Positions 45,155-57,500 of a stretch of DNA of 64,000 nt are shown here, in pieces. The translations under genes were made by a program, and so were the position numbers. The DNA comes from Crossaster papposus (taxonomy: Eukaryota; Echinodermata; Asteroidea; Velatida; Solasteridae). The DNA lies in NCBI GenBank assembly GCA_037893245.1, contig JBAIAA010000443.1, forward strand, positions 1,550,001 through 1,614,000, given 5' to 3'. How positions within the stretch are numbered: position 1 is the first letter of the stretch; each line of letters begins with the position of its first letter. The notes below the pieces were generated by a model. That model was given only the letters and a program-made list of their open reading frames with translations, was not told where the DNA came from and did not search any database.

Positions 45155-46736
45155 AATTGTCTTCGTCACAGAATCTCTTTTAGTCAGTTTTGTGGATTTG
45201 TTTCTCATTTGTTGTTTATTCAATTTCAACGTTTTGTCACCTTTGTAAACACCGGGTCGAAAGTATTCGTCGTTACAGAACAAATTAGACGAATTTGATC
45301 TGTAATGACGAATTGTCTTGATCAAATGTTTAAATAGAGTTACTGAATGATGACTGACTAAATTGGTTTGATAAAAGCGTGTGATTTATTTTCTTCGGAC
45401 GAAATTAAATGTGAGAGTTTGAATTTTAAAAAAAATTGAATAAAAACATGTTTTAAAATAGCCGGGAAACCTATAGTATAAACAAATAAGTTCAAAAATA
45501 TCAAAAAGACAAAAAGGAAAGCATCAAAGATACTAAAGAGTTAAAACATAATATTTATATATAAAATCCACTTAAACGTAAAGTAAAAGTTAAATAATAA
45601 TTCAGTAAAAGAGGATGAGAAAAACATCATTATTAAAATTCAGCTAAAACAAAACTATTACATTTTCAAGTGGCTCATACTGTTTCTGTGAGGGTCTGGT
45701 CATTTCTGGGAGAATAATAAAAGATAGACCTAGTATCAATGCGTGTAGTTATTGGACATTATTACCTAAGTGTATAATGGTCATCATTACATTCTCAACA
45801 ATAGTGTAAAATTGTTCGCACCTGTTTTGTTTTAAAGAGGTATTTTTGAATGTTAATCTAATTACCAAAGTAGTTGTTGATTATTCTAGCAAATGTTTAG
45901 TCTTCTGCGAGGTTTTCTGTTCACATGCTTTTTTTTAAAATCTCGGCCTCGTTTCCCTATCGGCTACAATTTTAGGACCTTTGATTTGAGAACACTCAAT
46001 AATTATTAGGTCGATGTTCTGCCCTCAAGAAAAATCATATATACCTATAGAATGACAAGGTCCAAGCTTTAGCGAATGCACATTTCATTAAAGTGCAGAG
46101 ATGTAGCACAAGTGAAAATGAACCCGGGATTTGGAAAACCTCAGTTAATTTTACTGTGAATAAAAATCGAGCTAGCCCATTTGTTTATGTTGTGACATTT
46201 ATTGACTTTCTTTTCTGTTTGATTATTTTACAATGGCTCTTATGTATAGTCAGGTGTTTTTTGTGCACCTACTCTCAAGACTATTGTTACCTAAAGCACA
46301 CCCCCCCCCCCCCCCCCTCAAAACCTAAAAACAATTCTTGAGAAACCACAACATTACGCAAGCGCTCGACCACCACAAAGGAGGCGGGGGGGGGGGGGGG
46401 GGGTTCCCTCCGTCTCATATCTAGCTTAATATGCAACAGCAAGCCGAACAAATAGAAAATTACAATTAAAAATAATTCCAGGAACTAAAGGTATTTTGAT
46501 ATTGGTGATCGGCAAATATCCCCCCCCCCCCCCCATGGATTTTTACAAAAACAATACTGGTGTTTACAGGCAACTGCAAGCATATATAATTAGATATCTG
46601 CGAAGGTATCTCAGAAGATCGCATACTGAAACCGTCTTTGGTTGGATGTGTTTGCGGGTGTTTATCTGTCAGTTTAAGTTCTCGTATACGTACGATTTTT
46701 AGTTTTGTGGTGGATGGTTTTGGATTTCGCGCCAAA
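45155..46736. other. Flank between copies 2 and 3, no gene
   Basis: Homologous to 24336-27700 without the LINE and MITE found there. Poly-C 46301-46317 and poly-G 46386-46404 are present. The last 150 bases match the copy 2 5' flank. Confidence 0.6.
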
Positions 46737-46794
46737 ATGAAGGGATTTCTGGGGCCACTGGTTATGTTGCTGGCTGCCGCATTTGCTTCAGAGG
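46737..46794 (+). pseudogene. Orphan signal-peptide exon, mucin-discoidin copy 3
   Basis: MKGFLGPLVMLLAAAFAS, 58 bases to donor GTAAGT in phase 1, matching copy 2 exon 1 in length, phase and flank. No repeat or discoidin exon follows in the window; MUS81 begins on the opposite strand at 48475. It is either a truncated duplicate or a first exon whose partners lie beyond 64 kb. Confidence 0.7.
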
Positions 46795-47636
46795 GTAAGT
46801 TAGTCTTATGAATATATCTGATTACATTTTGCTTTTGTCGATTATTAACTGGTAAAACCGCCACCCCCACCCCCCCCCCCCCCCCCCCAAACTGAACCAC
46901 CACTGAATACAATTTATCTCATATCAAGGCGGCTATTAAGGACAGACCCAGAGCCATATTTTCGGGGGAGGAGGGGGTTGAGGACTAAACGCAATTTGTT
47001 TATTTTTCAGGGGGGGACCCCCCCCCCCTCACCCCCAGCCCCCCAGCCCCCCAGCCCCCCAGCGCCCCCCAGCCCCCCAGCCCCCCCCAGCTTGCAGTAT
47101 GCGTAGATTTGTTTCCAAGGATGGCTCTAGACCCCTGGCGTCATGATGATTATTCAGTCGATTTAACAGGTTATAGATCGTAAGATGGGGGGTCAGTTCA
47201 AAGTCGGTCTCTGCTCATTTTTTTCATTGACTATTTTTTGGTCTCCAAGTTTATTGTCGGGGTGAGTTTAATTTCAGGGAAAGTAAGAATCCGTGAACCT
47301 AAGTGTGTTCCACTCGGTGTGGTCTGGATACGTCGTTATGATAATTGTCTGCAACCATCCTAGGAGAAGAAAAAATATGACACTGGCAGTATTAACTACC
47401 AGACATAAATAGCAACTTGTTAATGTTATACCAGGGACCCTTTTTTAATACCCACTTTGTTTGTTGATAGCTAGAACGAACACAAGGAAGGCACACAACA
47501 TTGCAATAGTTCAAGTTCACTTTTTTTATTTTATTCCAAAGTCTGCAAACAAATTGGCATCATAACTTATGAGTAAAATAAGGCCACGAATCGATAGTAA
47601 TCTCTGATATTTAGTCGTCAAATTAACAATCCAATC

Positions 47637-47671
47637 CAATCCAATCCAATCCAATCCAATCCGATCCGATC
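47637..47671 (+). repeat. CCAAT pentanucleotide microsatellite
   Basis: Several CCAAT units followed by CCGAT variants. Confidence 0.95.
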
Positions 47672-47692
47672 CAACAGCAGCTGGCTAAAAGA

Positions 47693-48056
47693 CTAAAGGT
47701 AGGATACAACATGTGCAGATATCAAAAATATTTACTACCGAATCATCAAGAAGTATCTTACTTATCTGAAAGTAAATAATGATTCTAGGCATATCCTGCA
47801 ATTTTTCCAAACAAATTAATACAAATTTTGAAATATTTACGATCGCCGTCCGGCGATCATTTAAAAACAAGAACAACATAAGAATAACTGCCCGACACCT
47901 AATGAAAACGAAAGCCGTTTTTCTTGCTTTTTTCGGCATTTATTATTGTAGAAGTTCAGACAGGTCAGTTAAACTATATTCACTATAAAATACAACCCCC
48001 AAACCCACCCATTCCTGATAATTCAAGCAATTACCAATGGCATATCCTACCTTTAA
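47693..48056. mobile_element. MITE family B, copy 1
   Basis: Ends TAAAGGTAGGATA and TATCCTACCTTTAA. The interior (ATATCAAAAATATTTACTA, GTAAATAATGATTCTAGGCAT, AATTCAAGCAATTACCAATGG) recurs at 51160-51463 and, inverted, at about 50360-50692. Confidence 0.88.
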
Positions 48057-48474
48057 CTCCTTCAGAGGCAAACGTTTGTGGCTCTGATCAAGTTGTATTA
48101 AACCTTAGACCATCCTCTTAGATGCATGCTTTCAAAAATATAGCAAGTAACTGAACATAAAATGATATACACTTAGTTACATGCATGAGTGTTGCAAATT
48201 GCAGTGGAAGTCGATTAATTTGGTCTGTTTTAAAGCTCATTCCTTGTTCAATTTTTACAATCAGTTAAAAAACTAATATTTTTCTTCATTTATTGACGAT
48301 ATTAAAAGCTAAAAGGTACTTATAATACAATAATATTTGTTAGGAATTCTGCACTAGAGTACGGCAAACTTGGCAATCATCCAATCAGAACCTCAGTATG
48401 TTGATGACATCACAACCTTTGCTTGGCGATGATCTTGGCACATCATGGAGTCTAGCTTTGTTCATTTTCCGAAA

Positions 48475-48541
48475 TCACGGCAGTGGCCCTTCCGTGCAAT
48501 AGAACATGTGGACCAGCTTGCTCAGAACCGGGCCAACATTC
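48475..48541 (-). CDS. MUS81: MUS81 terminal exon
   Basis: 67 bases, [21 protein letters not shown] then TGA at 48477-48475. Acceptor GGTTGTAG. Matches the NLGPxLSxxLxxLYC end of animal MUS81. Confidence 0.93.
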
Positions 48542-51500
48542 CTACAACCAACAAGTGAAACAGTTAATATAGTATACAAGTATTGAATGGTTCAAAGTGG
48601 AATGGGACTTGAGGAATATTATCGCAAGAAGAAATCTGGACTTGTTCACTTCGTGAGGCGAAGCCGGCCAAAAGTCAAAATTTTACCAAGCGATGAATTT
48701 CCTCCCATTCCACAATTTAGAGCCATTTAATATTTGTAAAACTGACTTTTCAAATCTTTACTTTTCGCGCCAAGACTTTTTTGACATTGGCCAGGCACAG
48801 GCGCGGGATTGTTTTTCACGAACCTTGATCCGAGACAGGTTCAGGCCGGCATCTGTGGGTAACACACCCACATTTCACTATCTGTCACAAAACAATCTTC
48901 AAGGGGCCTCATGGAAACAGATACATCAATAAATTTCCCTACTAAAAATGACCTATTCAAACCAATGGCTTGTTTAATTGCAACGTATTGGAATGAATTG
49001 GCTCCAATTTGTACTTAATTGGTTTCATTTGTATTCAATTGGTTTCAATTGGTTTCAATTGGTTTCAATTGGTTTCAATTGAGAAAAGGTCCGAATTTAC
49101 TATTTAAACCAATTGAAACCAATTGAAACCAATTGGGTATTTGAATTGGTCGTTTTCAGTAGGGGTAGTTTCAAAGGTGGCTGAAACCCCAACCCCATTT
49201 TTCTTTAGCCCCTGCAGCACCCAATGGCATTTTGAGAATGCTAACACCCCTTCCCTACTTTCTTTCCCCAATCCAACCCCTTTACTCAAATTTTCTGGAT
49301 CATCCCCCAGAACCTTCCTTTTTCTCAATTTTTCACTGGAGTGGTCCTTGAATTTAGCGCCTTCTGGATTACGTATCTGGTGCTCTACCAACTGAGCTAT
49401 CCAGCCCAATATGTTGGGGTTCCTAAATGTGGCTAGGGATCACACCCAAAGGCACGATACTAGCAACATTAACAGTGTTGTACACCTGGGAAATAGCAAA
49501 CGTTTCAAATCAACTACATGTACAAAGGGGAAACTATATATCCAGATCAATTTTGTTTCTTCAATTCTAGACAAAAATTATTATGACCTAGTCAGTTTTC
49601 CATTGTGGTTTGAAAAGTCATATTCTTCATGTGCACTTTTTTTTAAGGTTAAATCAAACAGTTGGGTGGTGTGGCCTAGCTGTTAGAGCTCGTGCCTCCT
49701 CTTTTTGTCCACTCAAACAAGCATATCAACTATTTACCTCTGTAGTTTTCCATACTTGATATGCGAAAGCAACTTTTCCCGGTCCTTGTCTAAAGCACAG
49801 TGATCATACGCAACAAGCAAACTGCACAAACAAAGAATGTGGAAAGGACTTTTTTAAACACGAATTAATTGTGACCCACTCAACAAAAAATGGTCCTATG
49901 TCAAAAATTGAGTTATATAAATGGTTGGAAAGCCCGCAACATGGGCTTTCTTTTGGTATATAATAGAGCTCCGTATAGGCCCTCCCGTTCTGGAGACATG
50001 ACATGTTTGTATATTAATTGCTTCCTAAGAGTTCAAATTACACAACTGAGAAAACTGGCTTTGAAATAGCTTGCTCTGTTGGAGAACAGAATAATGCACA
50101 CCAATTTATTCATCAAAATCAAAATTTCTGTTAATGAATCCTGAAATTGTAGGTATTAAAGATGTCATTCATGACAAAAAAAATCGTATTTTGACTAAAA
50201 TGTTCACCCTCTCAACTATGAGCGGGCCATTACATGATAATGCACAACGTTTACCCTTTTTTGTGGAGCAGGTCACAACTCACAAATGTTGTTTTTTCAT
50301 TAGCCTGGAATAGATATCTACAAGCAGTTTAATATTTTCAAAATGTTCAACTTAAAATACAATTCCTTTTTTTTTATAGTAAATATCCTTTAACTGAGCT
50401 GGCCGAAGTTTTACATTTTATCATTGATGCCGAAGAAGAAAAAAACCCAAGAAAAACGGCATTCGTTTTTAACCAGCGTTGGGCAGTTGATCTTGTTTTG
50501 GGGGTGTTTTTTTTGGTAATCGTAAATTTCTTTTATAAAATTCAATTTTTAAGAACAATTACAGGATATTTAGCACAACCATTTTGCTGGATACCTAGAA
50601 TCATGATTTACTTTAAAATAAGTAAGTAATTTCTAATAATTTGGTAGTAAGTTTTGTTTTAGATATCTGCAAATCGTGTATCCTACCTTTAAGACCGGTT
50701 TATACTTGACACAATTTTTAGTGCAAAGCAAATTAGCTGTAAATGTCGCAGTAAAACTGGTCGCATAAACTTTGCATTGCTCACGCACTACCAGACGTTG
50801 GTTTACGGAGAAGACTCCATTGAACCACGATAGATACTTGGACTATGATGAATGGAGCCTGCTGAGCAGAAATTAATGCTTGCTAATTGCCACAAGCAAT
50901 ACACAATGCATGGCATTTTGGTCGGTAACCTGTTTTCGCTGAAGCAAATATATGTGACCTGTCACATGATTGTAAAGTCGGAAACTGCCATTTTGCAGAA
51001 CAGATAGAGGGCATAGGCATCCTGTTTTTTCTTTCTCCAATTCTTTTGTCAAACATCTTTAAAAAATATTTCATCCCATTTCTTTTATGTCGTCATACAT
51101 TCTCTGTAACTCAAATGTTGAATTTTAAATGCCATTTTCTGAAGAATCAGTTTCAACAATTAAAGGTAGGCACCATTTGAAGATATCAAAAATATTTATT
51201 ATCGAATTATTAAGAAATATCTTACTCATTTGAAAGTAAATAATGATTCTAGGCATCCAGCAAAATTATTGAGCTAGATATCTTGTAATTATTCCGATTT
51301 TTTTTTTTATAAAGAGAAATTTGTTTTTCGTGCTTGTCTTGGCATCCATGGTTGTAAAACTTTGTATGGGTCAATTAAATGATATTTACTATAAAATACA
51401 ACCTCCCAAACCCACCCATTCATGATAATTCAAGCAATTACCAATGGTGTATCCTACCTTTAAAGTTAGTTGCCGGTCTATATATACATGTTACTGAACT

Positions 51501-54500
51501 CAGTACCCCTCAATGTTGTATACCATTGGAAAGCTCTTGTTGTGCAGAATCCAGATATAGAAATGTCTAAATTCTTGAAAAAAGGCGGACTTTACTCTCA
51601 TTTTGTGGTGACAGGTCACATATATTCTGAGCTTTGTAAGAATCGGTGAAGTTGGGGGAGATGATCATGACTTACTCTGAGGGTGTCGGGTAGCGTCTAG
51701 TGATGGCCACAGCTTTCTCGGCGGTTAGCCCACTGAACTGCAGGAGTTGCTTCGCAAACGTCTCTGTCACACTCGTGTTCTGCCAGAGAAATACAACAGG
51801 ATTTTAGAACATGGACTTTCAAAGTTACAAAAACAAATTCGGACTTGTAAATCTTTGGACTATTGGACAAATGCTCGGATTAAATTAGTTTGTATATATG
51901 AACTATTGAAACTTCGGAATATCAAGTGGAATTAACCTCTTCCCCCCCCCCCCCAAAAAAAAAAAAAACCCACCTCAAAACACATCTACCACATCGTAAA
52001 TGGCCATTTGGATTTTTCAAGCTTTCATATACCAAGTAGACCCAGATGAGAAAGTAAGAAAAAAGTAGGATAACAATTTTCAAAAAAGCTTTACGAAAGT
52101 AGGACTTTGTAGTACAAAATTAGGATAAAAAAAGTTTGTTTTTTTGCGATACTCACCCATGTCCACAGCACCATAGCCCCATTTGACATGTACTCACAAC
52201 ACTTGGGATCTGTCTGCATTTAAGCTCTTGAAAGTACAGTTACAGTACTTCTGCACCAAAAGCTCATCATTGTGTTATTTATAATCAATGAGATTTGGGG
52301 GCAAATAAAGAAGGAATGAGCAGACAATTTTTTTTTAAAGTAGGAAAACTAGGAGCAAGGTGGAAAACTAGCAGCTTCGAGGGCCTTTTCCAACTAGTTT
52401 GCGGTTTCTTATGCGTTTATTTATAATCTCGATTTTTGCTACCCAAACAGTAGCAAAAGTCCAAGCCAATCAGAAGCGACAGGGGTCAGCAGGTCAGCAT
52501 ACATTAACAAATTATGATTGGTTAATCGTTCAGCACTTTACTTGTTTGCATACAAGTTATGAATAATGCACGTTTCATACTCTATGAATAATTCGCAAAC
52601 AAGTTGGAAAAGGCCCTCGTGGCTTCTCCCACAACTCGCGCACATGGTCTCCCATTCCAGTCGCTTGGGATCGCAGCCACGAAGGCCTTGACAAAAGGCT
52701 AGAGCAGTCCATGCACACGATCTTGCAATCACCATATTCTCCAATGTCGACGTGCAAGGCAAATCTGTTCCATAGACTTATCGTAAGCCTGATGTGTTAT
52801 CGTAATGCCTAGCCACTTTGAACCAGGATTTGTTCGGGCGTGTCAAAATCGTACTAGTTGGCAGATCTGCCCAAAGTAGGAAAAGAATGAATACTAAACT
52901 CACTTTATTTTTCACGGACGACTCGTTGACCTCCGAGAACGTCATAAGTTTGTGCACCCTGTCCGTCAAGCTGGCGTTACTACGGTGCTTCTCCAGGTCG
53001 TCACGGCGATAAGCTTCCAGGGTCTTGTTCTGCAAGTTGTGGGTAAAACATGAATGAAAAACAAGCAACAAGCTATAATGTTGAAGTGATGAGCCATGGA
53101 TAAGCTAACAGCCAATAAGCATTGACCCAATGAGTTATGATTCTTAAACACCCCCCCCCCCTATTTCAATGTGAGAACCATAATTGGTAATGGGGGGCGG
53201 GAGGGGGGGGGGGGGGAGCAGCCTTAATTTAAACTTTCTGCTTTGGCTACAGTAAACTTATGTCGTCAATTTTATGCTATTACCCAAACCTTCATTTTGC
53301 ATTACTTTGTCAATATTGTTTTTAATTACGATTATTCCGCAGACCGCATTTGTATATCAGCAATTTAATTCCTAGTTCCTTGTTTTGACATTTGGACCAT
53401 TTCTTTTTATTCTTCTTTTATTTTCACAATGTTCTAGGTTTCATTGATGTCTTCTTGTTTGTGTTGATTTTGATTTATGAATAAAAAACATGAATTAATA
53501 AAAACATTCAAGTTGTAATTTTTCAAAATTCAAAGTTTTAACAGAAATCAGACTAATTAATCTCAGGGTTAGAGCATTTATTCGTATAGAAAAATATGCA
53601 TTTTCTAATTTTTTTCTTAATTGTCAATCTCATCTCTAATTATATTTATCTTTGCAAGAGTGGCCTTTCATGCTATTTGTTTTTAGTGAGGACACTTTGA
53701 AAGTTTGCCAAAAAGTATGGTGAAGAACTGCCTCTGCGTTTTCCGAACCCCTGGATCCAGGTCCAGCTCATTTCTAAACTGCATGAATGAAGCCTGAGAT
53801 CAAGACCAAGTCGGAGTTTGGAAAACGGCCTATGCTAGGCACCAAGGTGTGGTAACAAATGCAAAATGATCAAATGTGACCTGGCATCACAAAATGAGCG
53901 TAAAGTCGGCAAAATCAAAATTTGAGATATGGGTATTTCTAAATTTTGTGGAAACAGAGCTTTCCAATGGTATATAACACTTGGAGGTTTGATACTCAAT
54001 ATTTTTTTATTTTTATTTTTTAGTCTGGAGTCTTAATACAGAGATTATGAGAAAACGGGCATTTCTTGCGAGAAATTGTGTAAAAGGCATGGAAAGGCAT
54101 AGTCAAAATTGTCTTAAAAACTAATTTTGTTTTTATCTGATCGTCCTGAAAAATTGGGAATTTATTGTTGGGGATTTAGTCTTTAAAAAAACCATATAAT
54201 CTCAAAATCGACCACCCCTTCAAATTTTGACTTTGCCTGGCCGTACTGGGAAATCACTCCGAGCGACTTTACGCTCATTTTGTGATGACAGGTCACAAAT
54301 GTGACTTGGTATTTGGAGGGTTATGTTTGTGAATAATTATGTACTGTACACGTACATACATGTACATACCCATTATATGGTACACATGGTGCGAAATACC
54401 GTACCCTCTGGAGACATGAACACAATGTGTACAATGGAGACAAAACGTCTCCGGAGGGTAAATTTCTATAGATGAATAGGTCTCCATTGGGAATTTCACG

Positions 54501-57500
54501 AATTAAATTTTTTGATTTTACTTAAATTACTCAAAAACTAGGATTAGGATGTGGGTTAGGGTTAGTGTTTGGGTTAGGGTATAATATAGGGTATTTTTTT
54601 AAATGACTCGACATTTGGGCTCGTCGGGTTCCAACGTACCGAGTAATGTCCCTGCAGGTATCTGGTCATGATGGTCAGATAGGCCGTCGACTCCTTATTG
54701 TCGCCAGTGTGCTTCACAAAGAAACCGTCGATGACCTGTGCATGTCAACAAATAGAAAATAGGCTATTTCTGTCAGACATTAACAATTGTTCAAAAGCTG
54801 ATATCCACCGAATAGGTCTCTCTCAAATGTGACCCGTCACCACAATATGAGAGTAAAGTCGGAAAAATTGAAAATTGAGATATTGGTATTCTCAATTTCT
54901 GAAGAAAGAGATAACACTTGGGGGTTTTGCGATAAATAATAATAATAATAATTAAAAATTTATATTGCGCCTTTTGCATATAAATGATCAAAGGCGCATT
55001 ACAAAATCAGCATTATTGTAACTACTTTACAAAAATTAAAAAACAAAAGGATTACGATAATATTAATATATATATATAAAGTCATGTCAACGCGCCAGTG
55101 CCCAAACCGCAGTATGGGGATACATCCGTCTCGCCAGCAGGGAGAATATATTACTTAAGCCTAACCCTGCTGACATCGGTGAAGTCTCGATCTTTCCCGG
55201 AGACAGACGCCTCTGACCCTACCTACGAATTAAATAAGTATCTAGCTACCTGGCACGGTGACACTTAAAATATAAACTAAGACCCTTTTTTTTTTTTTTT
55301 TTTTTTGTTGTTGTTATTATAAAAATACAGACTTACTGATCAACAAATGCCTGTTCAAAAAGGTACGTTTTAATCTTACATTTAAAAGAGCCAAGTGTCT
55401 GTTCACTGCGAATGTGGCATGGAAGTGCATTCCACAGCGCAGGGGCTGCAGATGAAAAAGCTCGAGCACCCAGTGTAGTAAGCATCTTACCCCTAGGGTA
55501 CTCTAACACAAGACCACTCTTACTTGACCTAAGATTATAACGGGAACATTTATTAATACCAATAAGATTTGTTATATACGCTGGTGATAGACCATGGAGT
55601 GCCTTAAAAGTAAGCAAAATAATTTTAAAATTAATTCTAAACGAAACAGGTAACCAATGTAATTCACGAAGGATGGGTGTTATATGCTGAAACCTGGATG
55701 TATTGGACACAAGTCTCGCCGCTGCATTCTGAACTCTTTGTAGTTTAATTATTTGAGTTTTCGGTAGGCCATACAATAAACTATTACAATAATCCATACG
55801 GCTAGTAACAAAGGCATGGATTAAGGTCAGTAAAGAATCACGAGATAAAAATTTGCTAATACTTCTAATGTTATGCAAATGAAAGAAAGCAGCCGAACAA
55901 GCCTTAGTAATGTGAGTATTCATGGTCAACTGCGAGTCAAACCATGACCCCAAATTCCTAATACATGATTGAGGAAAAATATCAGATTCCCCCACAGTAA
56001 TGCTAGGAATGTTGATTTTGTGTAGCTGTTGTCGGGTGCCAATGACAAGAAATTCACTCTTACTATCATTGATCATAAGCCTATCATGAATCATCCATTG
56101 CCTAATATCCCTGATACAGCTTTCCATAGCGGCCACAGCTGCTAACTGACTGGTTGCCTCATCAGGCTTGAAACTTATGTACAATTGTGTGTCATCTGCA
56201 TAACAATGAGAATTAGGCAGATGGCACTCAATGATATCGAACAACCGGGAAGCATAGATGGTAAAAAGCAACGGACCTAAACATGATCCCTGGGGAACAC
56301 CGCAGTCAAGCGTGAAACTATCTGACAAGGTCCCATCTACAGACACACGATGTCTTCTAAGAGACAAATAAGATGCAAACCAATCGAGCGCTAAGCCAGA
56401 AACTCCAAGCTTAGACTGAAGGCGCTCCAACAAAATAGTATGGTCGATGGTATCAAAAGCGGCACTAAGATCTAATAGAACAAGTAATGTTACGTGCTGC
56501 GAATTCATCTTCAATAGAATATCATTCTTTACCTTCAAAAGCGCCGTCTCTGTACTATGATGTTTCCTATACGAAGATTGAAATAATGGAAATAATGAAT
56601 GCCTTGCCATGTTATTACTAATTTGAGCACACACTGCGCTCTCAGTTAGTTTAGACAAGAATTGCAAGTTAGTGATTGGTCGGTAGTTTTCCAAAACTGG
56701 ATCAAGGTTAGCCTTCTTTAGCAAAGGAAAAACCAGTCCCTCCTTCCAGCATTCAGGGAAAACACCAGAACTAATAGACATATTTATGATACTGGTAAGC
56801 ACAGGAAGTAAAACTTCAAGACAGTCACTGACCAACTTAGTTGGCATTGGATCAAGACGACATGACTTCTTCGTGGATTTACTAACAAGTTGCCTAACCT
56901 GTGTCTCTGTTTAATGGAATGAAGTGATCAAGAGAGATATCATCAGATAAAACAACATTAGGAAAATGAATAGATTCATCTGCTGATCTCAAGTTATCAA
57001 GTTTGAAATGAATGTTTCTTATCTTTTGAATAAAGAAATTGCCCATCTCATTTGCTAATTCAAATTTATTGTTAGACATGGAGAGGGAAGGTGAAGCTTG
57101 GCACTGTTGGAGCAGTGACTTAGTGGCCTTGAACAATTTACTCTGATCGGAGCTGTTGGCCTCAATAAAGTTAGTGTAGAAGTCACTGCGAGCTTTATTC
57201 ATGAGAAATGTCGCACTGTTTCTTTTAGTCTTGAAATTCGCTATTATATAAAATACATTTTACAGCACTCCAGAAAGTCACGGGATTCACAAAACGTGTT
57301 TGTGTGAAAACTTTATACTTATAAACATCCTAAACAAAACACACAAAAGATTGCCAAAAAGGATAAGTAAGGTTCGGTTGAGCATAGCAACGGCTATGTT
57401 CTAATCATTATTTCTTCTTGAAACTTCCCACACATACAAACTATTGCATAATCAACATAATATCAAAATTTCGAAAACGTGGGACAGTTACAAAAACCTA

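Larger units (their letters stand above)
46795..48474. other. Spacer between copy 3 exon and MUS81 3' end
   Basis: Holds poly-C (46868-46888), a CCCCCCAG microsatellite (47018-47090), CCAAT pentamers (47637-47671) and a MITE at 47693-48056. No gene seen. Confidence 0.6.

Noticed and set aside
49350-49402. Functional tRNA gene
   Set aside because: Good A box but degenerate anticodon stem and B box; best explained as a SINE.
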